DNA of 64,000 nt from Catellatospora sp. KI3 (GCF_029948125.1 NZ_JASAMB010000004.1:248001-312000); one strand, 5' to 3'; shown: positions 16,928-26,122, numbered from the stretch's first letter. Made by a program: numbers and translations. Notes: generated by a model from the letters alone, not told the origin.

Positions 16928-18059
16928 AGATCTGGAGCTGGGTGCCGTTGGTGCTGTTGGAGGCAGGGACATCGACGCAGCGACCGCTGCCGACGCCGGT
17001 GATCGGGCCGGTCCGGGACCCGCCGCCACCGCCGCCGATGCTGAACTCGCCCCGGTTGAACACCCGCGAGTGGAAGTACGACGCCTGCACGGCGGCGTTG
17101 TTGTTGTACGCCGGGTCGGTGAGCCACTCGGCCCACACCATCCACCAGGCCCACCGGGGCTGGGCGTTCATGACGGTCGGGCTCGGCACCCGGCCGACCT
17201 CGGCCAGCGCGATCGGCTTGCCCCCGGCGATGTTGAGCATCGCCTGGTAGTCGGACTGGCTCGGCTCCATCTTGACCCAGATGTCCAGCGACGCGACGTC
17301 GACGTACGAGGCGCCGGGCCAGTAGTCGCCGATCGAGCCCATGTTGACGTCCTTGACGTTCCACACCCACACCAGGTTGTTCAGGCCCTGGCCGGTGAAG
17401 TAGTCATAGGTGATCTGGTAGAGCCGGCGGCTGCCGTTGGCGCCGGGGCGCCCGCCCCACCACGACCAGCCCTCGTTCATCTCGTGGATCGGCCGCCACA
17501 GCACCGGCACCCCGGCGTTCTGCAGCTGCCGCAGGTAGGGCACGACCTCGGCGAGGCGGTTCTTCCACGCGTTGTTGAGGCTGGAGCCGTTGGTGATCAG
17601 CTGGGTCCACTGGCTGTCGGACAGGCTGCCGAGGATGCCCGCCTCGTTCCAGCTGCACGTGCTGCCGATCGTCGGCGGGCACATGTGCCAGGTCAGCGCG
17701 ACGACCGAGCCGCCCTGCCACTGCCGGATCGCCTCGTTGACCATCGTCTGGCGGGCGTTGACGTCGGCGGCCTCGAACAGGAAGTCGCCGCCCCATAGCC
17801 CCGGGGTCTGCCCGGTGATCGACTGCGCGACCCGGGTGTACTTGGTCGGGTCGGAGTTGGGTTCGCGGTTGTGCTGGCCGGACAGCATGTTCTGCCCGGA
17901 GATGCCGTTCAGGAAGCTGATCAGCTGAGCCCGGGTCGAGGCGGGGAACGCCTGGGCCGGGGCGGACGGGGCCAGGACCAGAGCCAGTGCCATGGCCGCG
18001 AGCAGGGCCAGTGCCCGGCGCAGGCTCGGTGGTCCGGTTCGGTCGGTGCGGTTGCGCAT
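16623..18059 (-). CDS. secreted GH26 endo-beta-1,4-mannanase with CBM13 (paralogue)
   Basis: 478 residues. Signal peptide about 1-37 (Arg-rich n-region, ALALVLAPSAPAQA). GH26 domain (39-345) with LWGGDFLFE, WRPIHEMNEGWSWWGG (acid/base Glu193) and IALAEVG (nucleophile Glu287). A Gly-rich linker (342-347) leads to a CBM13 tail (about 350-478) nearly identical to that of the first mannanase. The catalytic domains are only moderately similar, which suggests complementary attack on mannans. It starts 33 bp downstream of manA on the same strand, so it is probably transcribed with the beta-mannosidase-ROK-manA genes. AGGAGG-like sequence precedes the ATG. Confidence 0.92.
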   Translation of the reverse strand: MRNRTDRTGPPSLRRALALLAAMALALVLAPSAPAQAFPASTRAQLISFLNGISGQNMLSGQHNREPNSDPTKYTRVAQSITGQTPGLWGGDFLFEAADVNARQTMVNEAIRQWQGGSVVALTWHMCPPTIGSTCSWNEAGILGSLSDSQWTQLITNGSSLNNAWKNRLAEVVPYLRQLQNAGVPVLWRPIHEMNEGWSWWGGRPGANGSRRLYQITYDYFTGQGLNNLVWVWNVKDVNMGSIGDYWPGASYVDVASLDIWVKMEPSQSDYQAMLNIAGGKPIALAEVGRVPSPTVMNAQPRWAWWMVWAEWLTDPAYNNNAAVQASYFHSRVFNRGEFSIGGGGGGSRTGPITGVGSGRCVDVPASNSTNGTQLQIWTCNGTGAQSWTVGTDGTVRALGKCLDVNGGINADGTKVQIWDCVAGNQNQQWTYNATTKRLTNPVTGKCLDATGQGTADGTKLQIWTCNAQTNQQWNLPA

Positions 18060-18091
18060 GGTGGAACCTCCTTGTGGGGGACGGGGAGGAT

Positions 18092-19189
18092 CTAGATACC
18101 GGGTTCGGCGCAGTACGCCGTGCCCTCACCGCGGATGGTGAGGGGGTCGTGGCGGGCAGGCAGGAAAACCGCCTGCCCGGCGTGCAGGCGGTGCTCGCCT
18201 GCGGTGACGGTGCCGCCGGTACACAGCAGGATCCGGGGCAGCGCCCCGGCCAGCCGCGACGTCGAGCCGCTGACGTGGTGCAGCCGGAACTGGGGGCAGC
18301 CGGGCCGGTAGACGCCCGAGGCGTCGGGGACCACGCGGCCGGGCTGGGCGCGCACGTCGGTGATCGCCAGCAGCGCCGGGACGTCGACCGGTTTGCCGGT
18401 CAGCCCGGCGCGCAGCACGTTGTCGGAGGCGCCCATCACCTCGACCGCGAAGCCGCCGAGGTAGGTGTGCAGCACCCCGGCGGGCAGGTACAGGGCCTGC
18501 CCGGGTGCCAGCGTGTGACGGCGCAGCAGCAGCGGGGCGAGCACGGCCGGGTCGTCGGGGTGCTGGCCGGCCAGTCGGGCCGTGGCGTCGAAGTCCTGCC
18601 CGCCCAGCTCGCGGGCGGCGGCCGCGACGGCGGTGACCAGTTCGCGCCGCGCGGTTCGCGGCCAGGTCAGCACGGTGTGCAGCGCGGCCGCGACGTCGCC
18701 CTGCCCGAGTGCCGCGACGACCGGCGCGAGCTGCGGCAGTGCCAGCCGGGCCAGCAGGTCGGCCGCCTCGGCGGCCGGACGCAGCCCGGCCAGGGCGCTG
18801 AACTCGGTCAGGGCGACGACCAGCTCGGGTTTGGCCCAAGGGTCGGCGTAGTGCGGGTCGCGGCGGGCGTACCCCTGGCGGGCCTGCTCGTCGGACGGGT
18901 GGACCTGCAGGGACAGCGCCCGGCGCGCCGACAGCAGCTTGAGCAGGAACGGCAGCCGGGGGCCGAAGCGGTCCACGGTCGCCGTGCCGAGTTCACCGAC
19001 CGGGTCGGCGTCGAGGACCTCGGCCAGCGTGTACGTCCGGCCGCCCCGGTCGAGGGTGGACGGCCCGGACGGGTGCGCGCCGAGCCAGAGTTCGGCCCTG
19101 GGCGGCCCCGGCGGCAGCCCGAGCAGGGCCGCGAGTTCGGTGGTCGAGCCCCAGTCGTACTCCTTGACGGGGTTGGTGAGCAGGTCCAT
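18092..19189 (-). CDS. manA: mannose-6-phosphate isomerase, class I
   Basis: 365 residues. Type I phosphomannose isomerase signatures: NPVKEYDWGS at the start, ELWLGAHPSGPS, LSLQVHPSDEQA with zinc ligands Gln95 and His97, KPELVVALTEF, and PAGVLHTYLGGFAVEVMGASDNVLRAGLT near the sugar site. It converts mannose 6-phosphate to fructose 6-phosphate in the cytoplasm. It lies 16 bp behind the ROK kinase gene, and the pair completes conversion of imported mannose into glycolysis. Confidence 0.93.
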   Translation of the reverse strand: MDLLTNPVKEYDWGSTTELAALLGLPPGPPRAELWLGAHPSGPSTLDRGGRTYTLAEVLDADPVGELGTATVDRFGPRLPFLLKLLSARRALSLQVHPSDEQARQGYARRDPHYADPWAKPELVVALTEFSALAGLRPAAEAADLLARLALPQLAPVVAALGQGDVAAALHTVLTWPRTARRELVTAVAAAARELGGQDFDATARLAGQHPDDPAVLAPLLLRRHTLAPGQALYLPAGVLHTYLGGFAVEVMGASDNVLRAGLTGKPVDVPALLAITDVRAQPGRVVPDASGVYRPGCPQFRLHHVSGSTSRLAGALPRILLCTGGTVTAGEHRLHAGQAVFLPARHDPLTIRGEGTAYCAEPGI

Positions 19190-19205
19190 CGGTCCTCCCT
19201 CCGGG

Positions 19206-20090
19206 TTAGACGGGTACGCCCGCGAGCGCGAAGGCGAGCGCGGCGGCGCCGTACAGTCCGGCGTCGCGGTCGAGCGAGGTCGGGGTGACCGTGACCCGCT
19301 GCAGGAACCCGAGTCCGGCCTGCTCGGCCAGCGCCCGGCGCAGCGGGGCGAACAGGACCTCGCCCGCGGCGGCGACCCCGCCGCCGACCACGACCGTGTC
19401 GAGGTCGACCAGCGCGGCGGTGGTGAGGATCGCGGTGGCGAGCGCGGTGGCGCCGCGCGCGAACGCCAGCCGGGCCACCGGGTCGCCCGCCCGCGCGTCG
19501 GCGGCGAGCGCCCTGGCGTCGGGGCCGGTCCAGCCGTTGGCGCGGGCGTACGCGGTCATGCTCGGCCCGGACGCGACCGTCTCGACGCAGCCGGTCGCCC
19601 CGCACGGGCACAGCGGCCCGGCCGGGTCGATGCTGATGTGGCCGATGTGCCCGGCGTTGCCGGACCGCCCGAAGTAAGGCTCCCCGTCCAGGACCAGGCC
19701 GCCGCCGATGCCGGTGGACACGACCACGCCGAGCATCGACGGGGCGGCGGCGCCGTGCCAGTACTCCCCCAGCGCCATGCACTGGGCGTCCCCGGCCAGC
19801 CCGACCGGCAGTCCGGTCAGCGCGCCGGCCACGGACGTCAGCGGGTAGTCGCGCCACGCGGCGATGTTGACCGGGCTGACGGTGCCGGCGGCGGCGTCCA
19901 GCGGCCCGGCCGAGCCGATCCCGACCCCGAGCAGCCCCCGCGGGTCGAACCGTCCGATCAGGTCCGCCAGCGTCGCCGACGGATCGGCGCCGATGGGCAC
20001 CTCGACCCGTCGGACGATCGTCCGGTCGGCGCGCACCGCGGCCGCGGCGAAGGTCGTGCCGCCGATGTCGACGGCCAGCACCGCGCTCAT
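19206..20090 (-). CDS. ROK-family sugar kinase, probable mannokinase
   Basis: 294 residues. DIGGT phosphate loop (8-12), GDAQ (100-103) with the catalytic Asp101, NAGHIGH (145-151) and the zinc motif CPCGATGCVE (161-170) mark the ROK family. With manA immediately downstream and a beta-mannosidase upstream, phosphorylation of mannose to mannose 6-phosphate is the most economical role; glucokinase or fructokinase activity is possible. The ATG at 20090 overlaps the GH2 stop (ATGA), so translation is coupled. The frame stays open upstream to 21041, but that is the shadow of the GH2 gene. Confidence 0.87.
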   Translation of the reverse strand: MSAVLAVDIGGTTFAAAAVRADRTIVRRVEVPIGADPSATLADLIGRFDPRGLLGVGIGSAGPLDAAAGTVSPVNIAAWRDYPLTSVAGALTGLPVGLAGDAQCMALGEYWHGAAAPSMLGVVVSTGIGGGLVLDGEPYFGRSGNAGHIGHISIDPAGPLCPCGATGCVETVASGPSMTAYARANGWTGPDARALAADARAGDPVARLAFARGATALATAILTTAALVDLDTVVVGGGVAAAGEVLFAPLRRALAEQAGLGFLQRVTVTPTSLDRDAGLYGAAALAFALAGVPV

Positions 20091-22456
20091 GGTCTGGCCT
20101 CGTTCACGGTACGCAGCACCGGGTAGGCCAGCAGCCGGGCCGGGTCCAGGGGCCGGTCGGCGGTGACGTGGAAGGTGACGCTCTCCCCCGGCAGCAGCGT
20201 GACCAACTGCTCGTCCACGGTCGCGGCCGGGTCGAGGCGGTCGGGGAACAGGGCCAGTTCGCGCAGCAGCGTCCGCGCGGTGAGGTGCACGTCCACGCCG
20301 TCGGCGGTCGGCTCGACCGTGGCGTCGAAGTCCGCGACGGGGTAGGCCATGGCCGGGTCCTCGGCGAACATCCTGATCGCCCGCAGGCCGTCGGCCTCGG
20401 CCAGCAGCAGCTCCCGGGTCGGATCGCCCGGGGCGGCGACAGCATCGGCCAGGCTGACCCGGGCCACCGACCGGGGCGCCGCCTCCACCGCGACGGCGTC
20501 CTTGGCCAGCGGCTGGCCGTGCACGTCCAGGCGGGCCAGGGTCAGGTCGGTCCGCCAGGGCTCGTCGGTGTCGTTGACCAGGGCCAGGCCGCCGTCGTGG
20601 AAGGTCAGCAGCCGGTCTGCGTACGAGCGGCGCAGCTCGTACCACAGCGGTTTGCGGCGGGCGGCGCCGTCGACGGCGGCCCACGAGGTGACCGGCCAGC
20701 AGTCGTTGAGCTGCCACACGATCGTGCCCATGCAGTACGGCATCAGCGCCCGGAACCGGTTGACCCCGTACGCGATGGCGCGGGCCTGGTTGAGCTGCGT
20801 GTAGTAGTGCCAGTCGTCGAAGTCCTCCGGCTGCGGCAGGTGCTCGCCGAGGCCGCGCAGCAGCTTGCCGTTGCCGTCGGCGGCCTTCTGGTGGTGCATG
20901 ATGCCGGGCGAGTCCGGCGCCAGCGGCTCGTCGGAGACCGAGGCTCGCAGGGTGGCGTACGACGGCGGGCCCTGGAACCCGAACTCGGCCACGAACCGCG
21001 GCGTGTAGGTGCCGTAGTAGGTGTAGTCCTCCCGCCCCCACACGGTCCAGATGTGGATGGTTCCGGTCGACGGGTCGTGCACGTCGCGGTCCGGGTCACC
21101 CGAGTACGGGCTGCCCGGCCAGTACGGCCGGGTCGGGTCCAGTTCGGCGACCACGCGCGGCAGCAGGTCGAAGTAGAACCCGGCGCCCCAGGCGCGCCCG
21201 GCCAGCGGCTCGCGCCAGTCCCAGTGCTGGTGGCCCTCGATGTTCTCGTTGTTGCCGCACCAGATGACGAGGCTGGGGTGGCTCATCAGGCGCACCACGT
21301 TCTCACGCGCCTCGGCCTCGACCTCGGCGCGCATGATCTCGTCCTCGGGGTAGGCCGCGCACGCGAACGGGAAGTCCTGCCAGATCAGCAGGCCCAGCTC
21401 GTCGGCCAGGGCGTAGAAGTCACCGGACTCGTACAGGCCGCCGCCCCAGACCCGCAGCGTGTTGGCCCCGGCGTCGATCGCCTGGCCGAACCGCTGCGCC
21501 AGCCGCCGCGGCGTGACCCGGTGCGGGAAGGTGTCGTCCGGGATCCAGTTGAAGCCCTTCACGAACACCGGCCGCCCGTTGACGACCAGCCGGAACGCGT
21601 CGGGGTCCAGTTCGACGGTGCGGAACCCGATCCGCCGGGTCCAGGTGTCGTCGCCGGCGGTCACGGTCAGCGGGTAGAGCGGCTGCTCGCCGTACCCGCG
21701 CGGCCACCAGCGGCGGGCGTCGGGTACGTCCAGGCGCAGCACCGCCTCGTCCTGCCCGGCCGGGAGCACCGCCGCGGCCGTCCGCCCGGCGACCTCGGCG
21801 GTCACGGTGACGGGGGCGTCGCCGGTGCGCTCGACGCGCACGTGCACGTCGACGCCGTCGGCGCGCACGTGCGGCCGGACCTCGGCGAGCCGCGACCCGG
21901 ACCACGAGTGCAGGCTCACCGGACGCCAGATACCGGAGGTGACCAGCGTCGGGCCCCAGTCCCAGCCGAAGTTGCAGGCCATCTTGCGGATGAACTGGTA
22001 CGGCTCGTCGTAGGGCCCCGGTAGCGGCCCGTACGCGGCCTGCCGCTCGTCGGTGTAGGCGTAGGGCGCCCGGAACACGACTTCGAGGCTGTTGGCGCCC
22101 TCGACCAGCTGCGCTCCGACGTCGAAGCGGTAGCCGCGGTGCATGTTGGCGGTGTCGCCGATCCGGACCCCGTTGAGCAGGACGGTCGCGACGGTGTCCA
22201 GCCCTTCGAACACGAGGTCGGTGCGGGCCGCCCCGGCCGGGTGCCAGTCGAAGGCGGTGCGGTAGCTCCAGCCGGTGCGACCGATCCAGGTGAGCCGGGT
22301 CTCGTTGTCGTCACGGTAGGGGTCGTCGATGAGCCCGGCCGCGAGCAGGTCGGTGTGCACGCAGCCGGGCACGGTCGCGGCGACGGAGGTGATGTCACGG
22401 TCGCCCGTGGCGGCCGACAGGGTCCAGCCGTCGTGCAGGCGGCGGTAGGTGCTCAC
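20087..22456 (-). CDS. GH2 beta-mannosidase
   Basis: 789 residues, no signal peptide. Family 2 layout: sugar-binding jelly roll (1-180, WSYRTAFDW, FEGLDTVATVLLNG), Ig-like domain, TIM barrel (about 290-560) and C-terminal beta domains. Acid/base Glu404 lies in WCGNNENIEG and nucleophile Glu491 in RFVAEFGFQ; GVNRFRALMPYCMGTIVWQLNDCWPV near 565-590 is typical of beta-mannosidases. It would release mannose from imported manno-oligosaccharides. It is the first gene of a coupled set (GH2-ROK-manA-GH26) and has an operator-like site 51-66 bp upstream of its start, so it is probably LacI-controlled. Confidence 0.92.
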   Translation of the reverse strand: MSTYRRLHDGWTLSAATGDRDITSVAATVPGCVHTDLLAAGLIDDPYRDDNETRLTWIGRTGWSYRTAFDWHPAGAARTDLVFEGLDTVATVLLNGVRIGDTANMHRGYRFDVGAQLVEGANSLEVVFRAPYAYTDERQAAYGPLPGPYDEPYQFIRKMACNFGWDWGPTLVTSGIWRPVSLHSWSGSRLAEVRPHVRADGVDVHVRVERTGDAPVTVTAEVAGRTAAAVLPAGQDEAVLRLDVPDARRWWPRGYGEQPLYPLTVTAGDDTWTRRIGFRTVELDPDAFRLVVNGRPVFVKGFNWIPDDTFPHRVTPRRLAQRFGQAIDAGANTLRVWGGGLYESGDFYALADELGLLIWQDFPFACAAYPEDEIMRAEVEAEARENVVRLMSHPSLVIWCGNNENIEGHQHWDWREPLAGRAWGAGFYFDLLPRVVAELDPTRPYWPGSPYSGDPDRDVHDPSTGTIHIWTVWGREDYTYYGTYTPRFVAEFGFQGPPSYATLRASVSDEPLAPDSPGIMHHQKAADGNGKLLRGLGEHLPQPEDFDDWHYYTQLNQARAIAYGVNRFRALMPYCMGTIVWQLNDCWPVTSWAAVDGAARRKPLWYELRRSYADRLLTFHDGGLALVNDTDEPWRTDLTLARLDVHGQPLAKDAVAVEAAPRSVARVSLADAVAAPGDPTRELLLAEADGLRAIRMFAEDPAMAYPVADFDATVEPTADGVDVHLTARTLLRELALFPDRLDPAATVDEQLVTLLPGESVTFHVTADRPLDPARLLAYPVLRTVNEARP

Positions 22457-22506
22457 AGTTGCGCTCCTTCGACGAACGCCCTTGGCGGCGTTCGGGTGAA
22501 CTCGTT

Positions 22507-22522
22507 TTACAAAACCGTGTAA
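22507..22522. promoter_or_regulatory. candidate LacI operator in front of the GH2 operon
   Basis: TTACA-AAACCG-TGTAA: 5-bp arms around a 6-base centre. It shares the core TTAC--AACCG-GTAAGT with the site at 25894-25917. Confidence 0.6.
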
Positions 22523-22557
22523 GTAACTGCTGCCGCCGGGGCGCGGCCCGGGAGCCG

Positions 22558-23439
22558 CTACTTCGCGGCGCCGGAGGTGAAGCCGTTGTAGATGAACCGC
22601 TGCAGCAGCAGGAAGATGACCAGCGTCGGCACGATGACCAGGACCGCACCGGCGGAGATGGTCTCCCAGTGGGCGCCGAACGGTCCCTTGAACCGGAACA
22701 GCGAGGTGGAGATGGTGCCCAGCTCCGGCGACGGGTTGTAGAGGAACGGGATGTAGAAGTCGTTGTAGACGGTGATGCCCTTGATGATCACGACGGTGGC
22801 GATGGCCGGCTTGAGCAGCGGGAAGATCACCGTACGGTAGATCTTGAAGCTGCCCGCGCCGTCGATGCGGGCCGCCTCGTCCAGCGACACCGGGATGCCC
22901 CGGATGAACTGCTGGAAGATGTAGATCGCCACGATGTCGGTGCCCATGTAGAGCAGGACCGGCGCCCAGCGGGTGTCGAACAGGCCCAGCGCGTCGACCA
23001 CCTTGAACGTCGCGACCTGCGTGGTCACCGCCGGCACCAGCGTGGCGACCAGGAACGCGGCCACCACCAGCTTCTTGAACCGGAAGCTGAACCGCTCGAT
23101 CGCGTACGCGGCCATCGAGCCGATCACGACGGTGCCGGTGATCGAGAACAGCAGGATGAACGCCGTGTTCCCGAACGCGGTGAGCATCTCGCCCTTGGTG
23201 AACGCGGTGGCGTAGTTGGCGAAGTTGAACCAGTCGCGCGGCGGCGACAGCGTGTCCCCGCCGGCCATCTCCTGCTCGGTCTTGAGCGAGGTGAAGAAGA
23301 TGGTCAGCAGCGGCAGCAGCACCACCACCGACGCGGCCACCAGGGACAGGTACTTCAGGGTCACCGCGACCGGGCGCAGGAGCGCGGCGCGGCGCTCCCG
23401 GCGGTCGAAGGCGGCCCGCGCGGTCGACGGCACGGTCAT
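22558..23439 (-). CDS. carbohydrate ABC transporter permease (MalG type)
   Basis: 293 residues, six membrane segments (about 22-45, 88-110, 122-145, 155-178, 200-220, 258-280). The EAA loop EAARIDGAGSFKIYRTVIFPLLKP (split over 187-210) is where the ATPase docks. It is the inner-membrane partner of the MalF-type permease, whose stop overlaps this start (ATGA). The substrate is probably manno- or gluco-oligosaccharide judged from neighbours. It ends 101 bp before the GH2 gene. Confidence 0.92.
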   Translation of the reverse strand: MTVPSTARAAFDRRERRAALLRPVAVTLKYLSLVAASVVVLLPLLTIFFTSLKTEQEMAGGDTLSPPRDWFNFANYATAFTKGEMLTAFGNTAFILLFSITGTVVIGSMAAYAIERFSFRFKKLVVAAFLVATLVPAVTTQVATFKVVDALGLFDTRWAPVLLYMGTDIVAIYIFQQFIRGIPVSLDEAARIDGAGSFKIYRTVIFPLLKPAIATVVIIKGITVYNDFYIPFLYNPSPELGTISTSLFRFKGPFGAHWETISAGAVLVIVPTLVIFLLLQRFIYNGFTSGAAK

Positions 23440-24395
23440 GGCCGGTCAGCCCTCTCGTCCGGCACCAGGCGCCGCTGCACCCAGGTGATCAGCAGGATGA
23501 TGGCGAGCAGCACCACGGCCATGGCCGAGGCCAGCCCCATCTTGTTGAAGTCGAAGGCGAGCTTGACGGTCTGGATGACGAACGTCTTACTCTCGCCGAA
23601 GCCGCGGGTCATGATGAACGGGATCTCGAAGACCGACAGCGAACCGGAGATCGCCAGGATCACGGACAGGCCGATGATCGGCCGGATGCTCGGCGCGATG
23701 ATGCCGCGGAACACCTGCCATCTGGTGGCCCCGTCGATCTCGGCCGCCTCGTGCAGCTCGGCCGGGATGGACTGCATCGCCCCGAGGAACAGCACGAAGT
23801 TCAGGCCCAGGAAGCGCCACACCGACACTCCGGACAGCGACACGTTGACCAGGTCCGGGTCGCCGAGCCACAGCTGCTTCGGGTGTACGCCGACCAGGGC
23901 CAGCACCGAGTCCAGCGTCCCGCCCTCCTTGAAGAAGTAGAGGAACACGAACGCGACCGCGACCCCGTTGATCAGGTACGGGAAGAACAGCAGCCCCTTG
24001 AACAGGTTCCGGAACCTCGTCCTGAAGGTCAGGACCGTCGCGAAGTACAGCGCCACGACGATCTGCACCGCGGCCGCCGCCAGGTAGAACAGGCTGACGA
24101 AGAAGACGTGGAACAGGTCCGGCCGGGTGAACAGCTCCACGTAGTTGTCGACGCCGACGAAGTCCTTGTCGGGGCTGACCCCGTCCCAGTCGGTGAAGCT
24201 GTAGGAGATCATGTTCGCGACCGGGACGTAGGTGAAGGCCACCAGCAGCACCAGCGCGGCGGCCAGGTATCCCCAGGGAGTCAGCCGCCGGGCCCAGGTC
24301 GCCCCGCGCGCGGGCGGCACGGCGGTCCTTGCCGGCGCGTCGGCGGCCGCCGCGGGCGCCGGGTCGACCCGGGGGCCGGTCTTGAGGTCGGTCAT
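23436..24395 (-). CDS. carbohydrate ABC transporter permease (MalF type)
   Basis: 319 residues from ATG 24395, preceded by GGAAGG about 11 bases upstream. A Pro/Ala-rich cytoplasmic N-terminus (1-35) is followed by six membrane segments, with SYSFTDWDG after the first, as usual in MalF-like sugar permeases. The EAA loop is EAAEIDGATRWQVF (about 218-231). It is coupled to the MalG-type gene by a 4-bp overlap. The intercistronic hairpin at 24435-24480 separates it from the binding-protein gene and probably lowers its expression. Confidence 0.92.
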   Translation of the reverse strand: MTDLKTGPRVDPAPAAAADAPARTAVPPARGATWARRLTPWGYLAAALVLLVAFTYVPVANMISYSFTDWDGVSPDKDFVGVDNYVELFTRPDLFHVFFVSLFYLAAAAVQIVVALYFATVLTFRTRFRNLFKGLLFFPYLINGVAVAFVFLYFFKEGGTLDSVLALVGVHPKQLWLGDPDLVNVSLSGVSVWRFLGLNFVLFLGAMQSIPAELHEAAEIDGATRWQVFRGIIAPSIRPIIGLSVILAISGSLSVFEIPFIMTRGFGESKTFVIQTVKLAFDFNKMGLASAMAVVLLAIILLITWVQRRLVPDERADRP

Positions 24396-24434
24396 GCGGT
24401 TCGTGCCCTTCCGAGGTCTGTCCGCTGGTCGGGA

Positions 24435-24480
24435 GGTGCGGGGGCCGTCAGCCCCGCTTCGGCCGGTCGGCCCCCGCACC
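24435..24480 (-). terminator. intercistronic hairpin between binding protein and permeases
   Basis: Perfect 13-bp arms (GGTGCGGGGGCCG and complement) with a 20-base loop, 15 bases after the binding-protein stop and 40 bases before the permease start. It probably acts as partial terminator or 3' stabiliser, giving more binding protein than permease. Confidence 0.75.
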
Positions 24481-24494
24481 ACGTACGGGATCGG

Positions 24495-25814
24495 TCAGCC
24501 GACGTTCTTGGCCGCTTCCGACCAGCGCTTGGCGAGGTCGGCGAAGATGCCCGCGAGGTCGCCCTCGGCGGCACCGCGCGCGACGTCGATCAGGCGCTGG
24601 CGGTACTCCGGCTTGCCGATGCCGACCTCGGAGAGGTTGTCGATCTCGCTGACCTTCGCCGCGTTGACCTGGGCCAGGTCGATGAACTGCACGCCGGCGT
24701 CGGTGAACGGCTTCAGCGCGCTGGGCAGCGGCGCGCCCTTGAGCGCCGACACGGCCTGGTTGACCGCGGCGGTGTCGGACTTCTCCAGGATCCAGTCGAT
24801 CCACGCCCGCGCGGCGGCCTTGTTCGGCGAGTGGATGTTGACCGCCGACTGGTAGTCCGGCGCCACCACCGAGCAGAACTTGCCGCCGACCTGGGCCGGG
24901 AACGGCAGGTAGCCGATGCTGTCGGGGCTCTTGCCGGCCTTCCTGGCGGCGTCCTGCATCTGCACCAGCGACCACGAGCCCAGCCACATCGTGGCGATCT
25001 TGCCGGTGGCCAGCAGACCCTTCGAGTCCTCCCAGTTCGTCGTCGTCGGGTCGGACTCCGACAGCTTGTTCTTCACGATGTCGAACAGCAGCGTGTCCCC
25101 GGCGTTGAGGTCGCCGCCCGCCGCCCACGGGTCGGACGTGGGCAGGTTGTCGCTGGCCTTGGCGTCGCAGGTGGCCGAGCCGAGCACCGACGACCAGGAG
25201 CTGAGCGGCCAGCCGTCCTTGTAGTTCGTGTAGTACGGCGTCGCGCCGGTCTTCGCCTTGATCGCCTGCAGGGCGGCGAGGAAGTCGGCGGGCGTCTTCG
25301 GCCACTCGGTGACCCCGGCGGCGGTCCAGACGTCCTTGTTGTAGACGAAGCCGTTGATGAACGAGAAGCCGGCCAGGCCGTAGACCTTGCCGCCCACCTT
25401 GCCCTTGCCGGTGCCGGCGGCGGTGTACTTGGCCTCCATCGCCGCGGCGTCGCCCAGCGAGGCGAAGAACTTCGGGTAGTCGGTGGTGACGACGGAGTTC
25501 GGGATGAGCAGGACGTCACCGTACTTGTCGGTGTTCATCCGGATCTTGACTTCGCCCTCGTAGTCCGTGATGCCCTCGAACTTGACGGTGACGTTCGGGT
25601 AGTCCTTCTTGAACAGGTCCGCGTACTTCTGCATCGTCCCGTCGGTGACCAGGTCGGTGCGGTTGGTCAGCACGGTGATGTCGCCGGAGACCTTGGCCGG
25701 GTCCGCCGGGGAGAGCGCGCTGTCGTCGGCCGGGCCCGCACCACTGCCGCCGCCGCAGCCCGCGGCCAGCAGTGCCGCTGACAGCAGCACCGCGGCGAGC
25801 GCACGTCGTTTCAT
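24495..25814 (-). CDS. sugar ABC transporter substrate-binding lipoprotein
   Basis: 439 residues. Lipoprotein signal MKRRALAAVLLSAALLAAGC with lipidated Cys20, then a Gly/Ser-rich tether. Family 1 extracellular binding protein features: ITVLTNRTDLVTDGTMQKY, VKFEGITDYEGEVKIRMNTD, YGLAGFSFINGFVYNKDVW and GKIATMWLGSWSL. It is anchored outside the membrane and delivers oligosaccharides to the two permeases downstream. It is the first gene of the importer operon and lies behind the 9-bp-arm operator at 25894-25917. No ATPase gene accompanies it, so a shared MsiK-type ATPase encoded elsewhere is expected. Confidence 0.92.
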   Translation of the reverse strand: MKRRALAAVLLSAALLAAGCGGGSGAGPADDSALSPADPAKVSGDITVLTNRTDLVTDGTMQKYADLFKKDYPNVTVKFEGITDYEGEVKIRMNTDKYGDVLLIPNSVVTTDYPKFFASLGDAAAMEAKYTAAGTGKGKVGGKVYGLAGFSFINGFVYNKDVWTAAGVTEWPKTPADFLAALQAIKAKTGATPYYTNYKDGWPLSSWSSVLGSATCDAKASDNLPTSDPWAAGGDLNAGDTLLFDIVKNKLSESDPTTTNWEDSKGLLATGKIATMWLGSWSLVQMQDAARKAGKSPDSIGYLPFPAQVGGKFCSVVAPDYQSAVNIHSPNKAAARAWIDWILEKSDTAAVNQAVSALKGAPLPSALKPFTDAGVQFIDLAQVNAAKVSEIDNLSEVGIGKPEYRQRLIDVARGAAEGDLAGIFADLAKRWSEAAKNVG

Positions 25815-25893
25815 GTCAACAACTCCATCTCCAGAAACGCCTGCTGGGGCCCGAGGTGCGGCCGCGACGTCCCTGCTCGTCAGTCGAACTTAC

Positions 25894-25917
25894 GCACTTA
25901 CTGAACCGAGTAAGTGC
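25894..25917. promoter_or_regulatory. candidate LacI operator, importer promoter
   Basis: Perfect 9-bp arms GCACTTACT and AGTAAGTGC around GAACCG, 80 bp upstream of the binding-protein ATG. It is the strongest of three sites sharing an AACCG centre. Confidence 0.75.
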
Positions 25918-26104
25918 CCAGACTTTACGACCGGGTTTCACACCTGTCAACGCGAGCCCGCCAAGCCGCCCCGGCTCCACCTGCGGTCAGCGGTTCCCAT
26001 CTGCGGCAATGCTTTCCGGCAGCCGTGGCTGGCTGCCCCACCCGCTCGGCGCGACCGCATCCGGGCGACCGCGCGCCTCTTCCCGACCCGCCGCTGCGGT
26101 ACGA

Positions 26105-26122
26105 TTGGTGAACCGAGAAAGT
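26105..26122. promoter_or_regulatory. candidate LacI autoregulatory site
   Basis: TTGGTGAACCGAGAAAGT agrees with TTACTGAACCGAGTAAGT of the importer operator at 15 of 18 positions. It lies 37 bp before the regulator's GTG. Confidence 0.55.

Noticed and set aside
20090-21041. Upstream extension of the ROK kinase
   Set aside because: It runs inside the GH2 coding region in another frame; the ATGA overlap gives a natural start at 20090.
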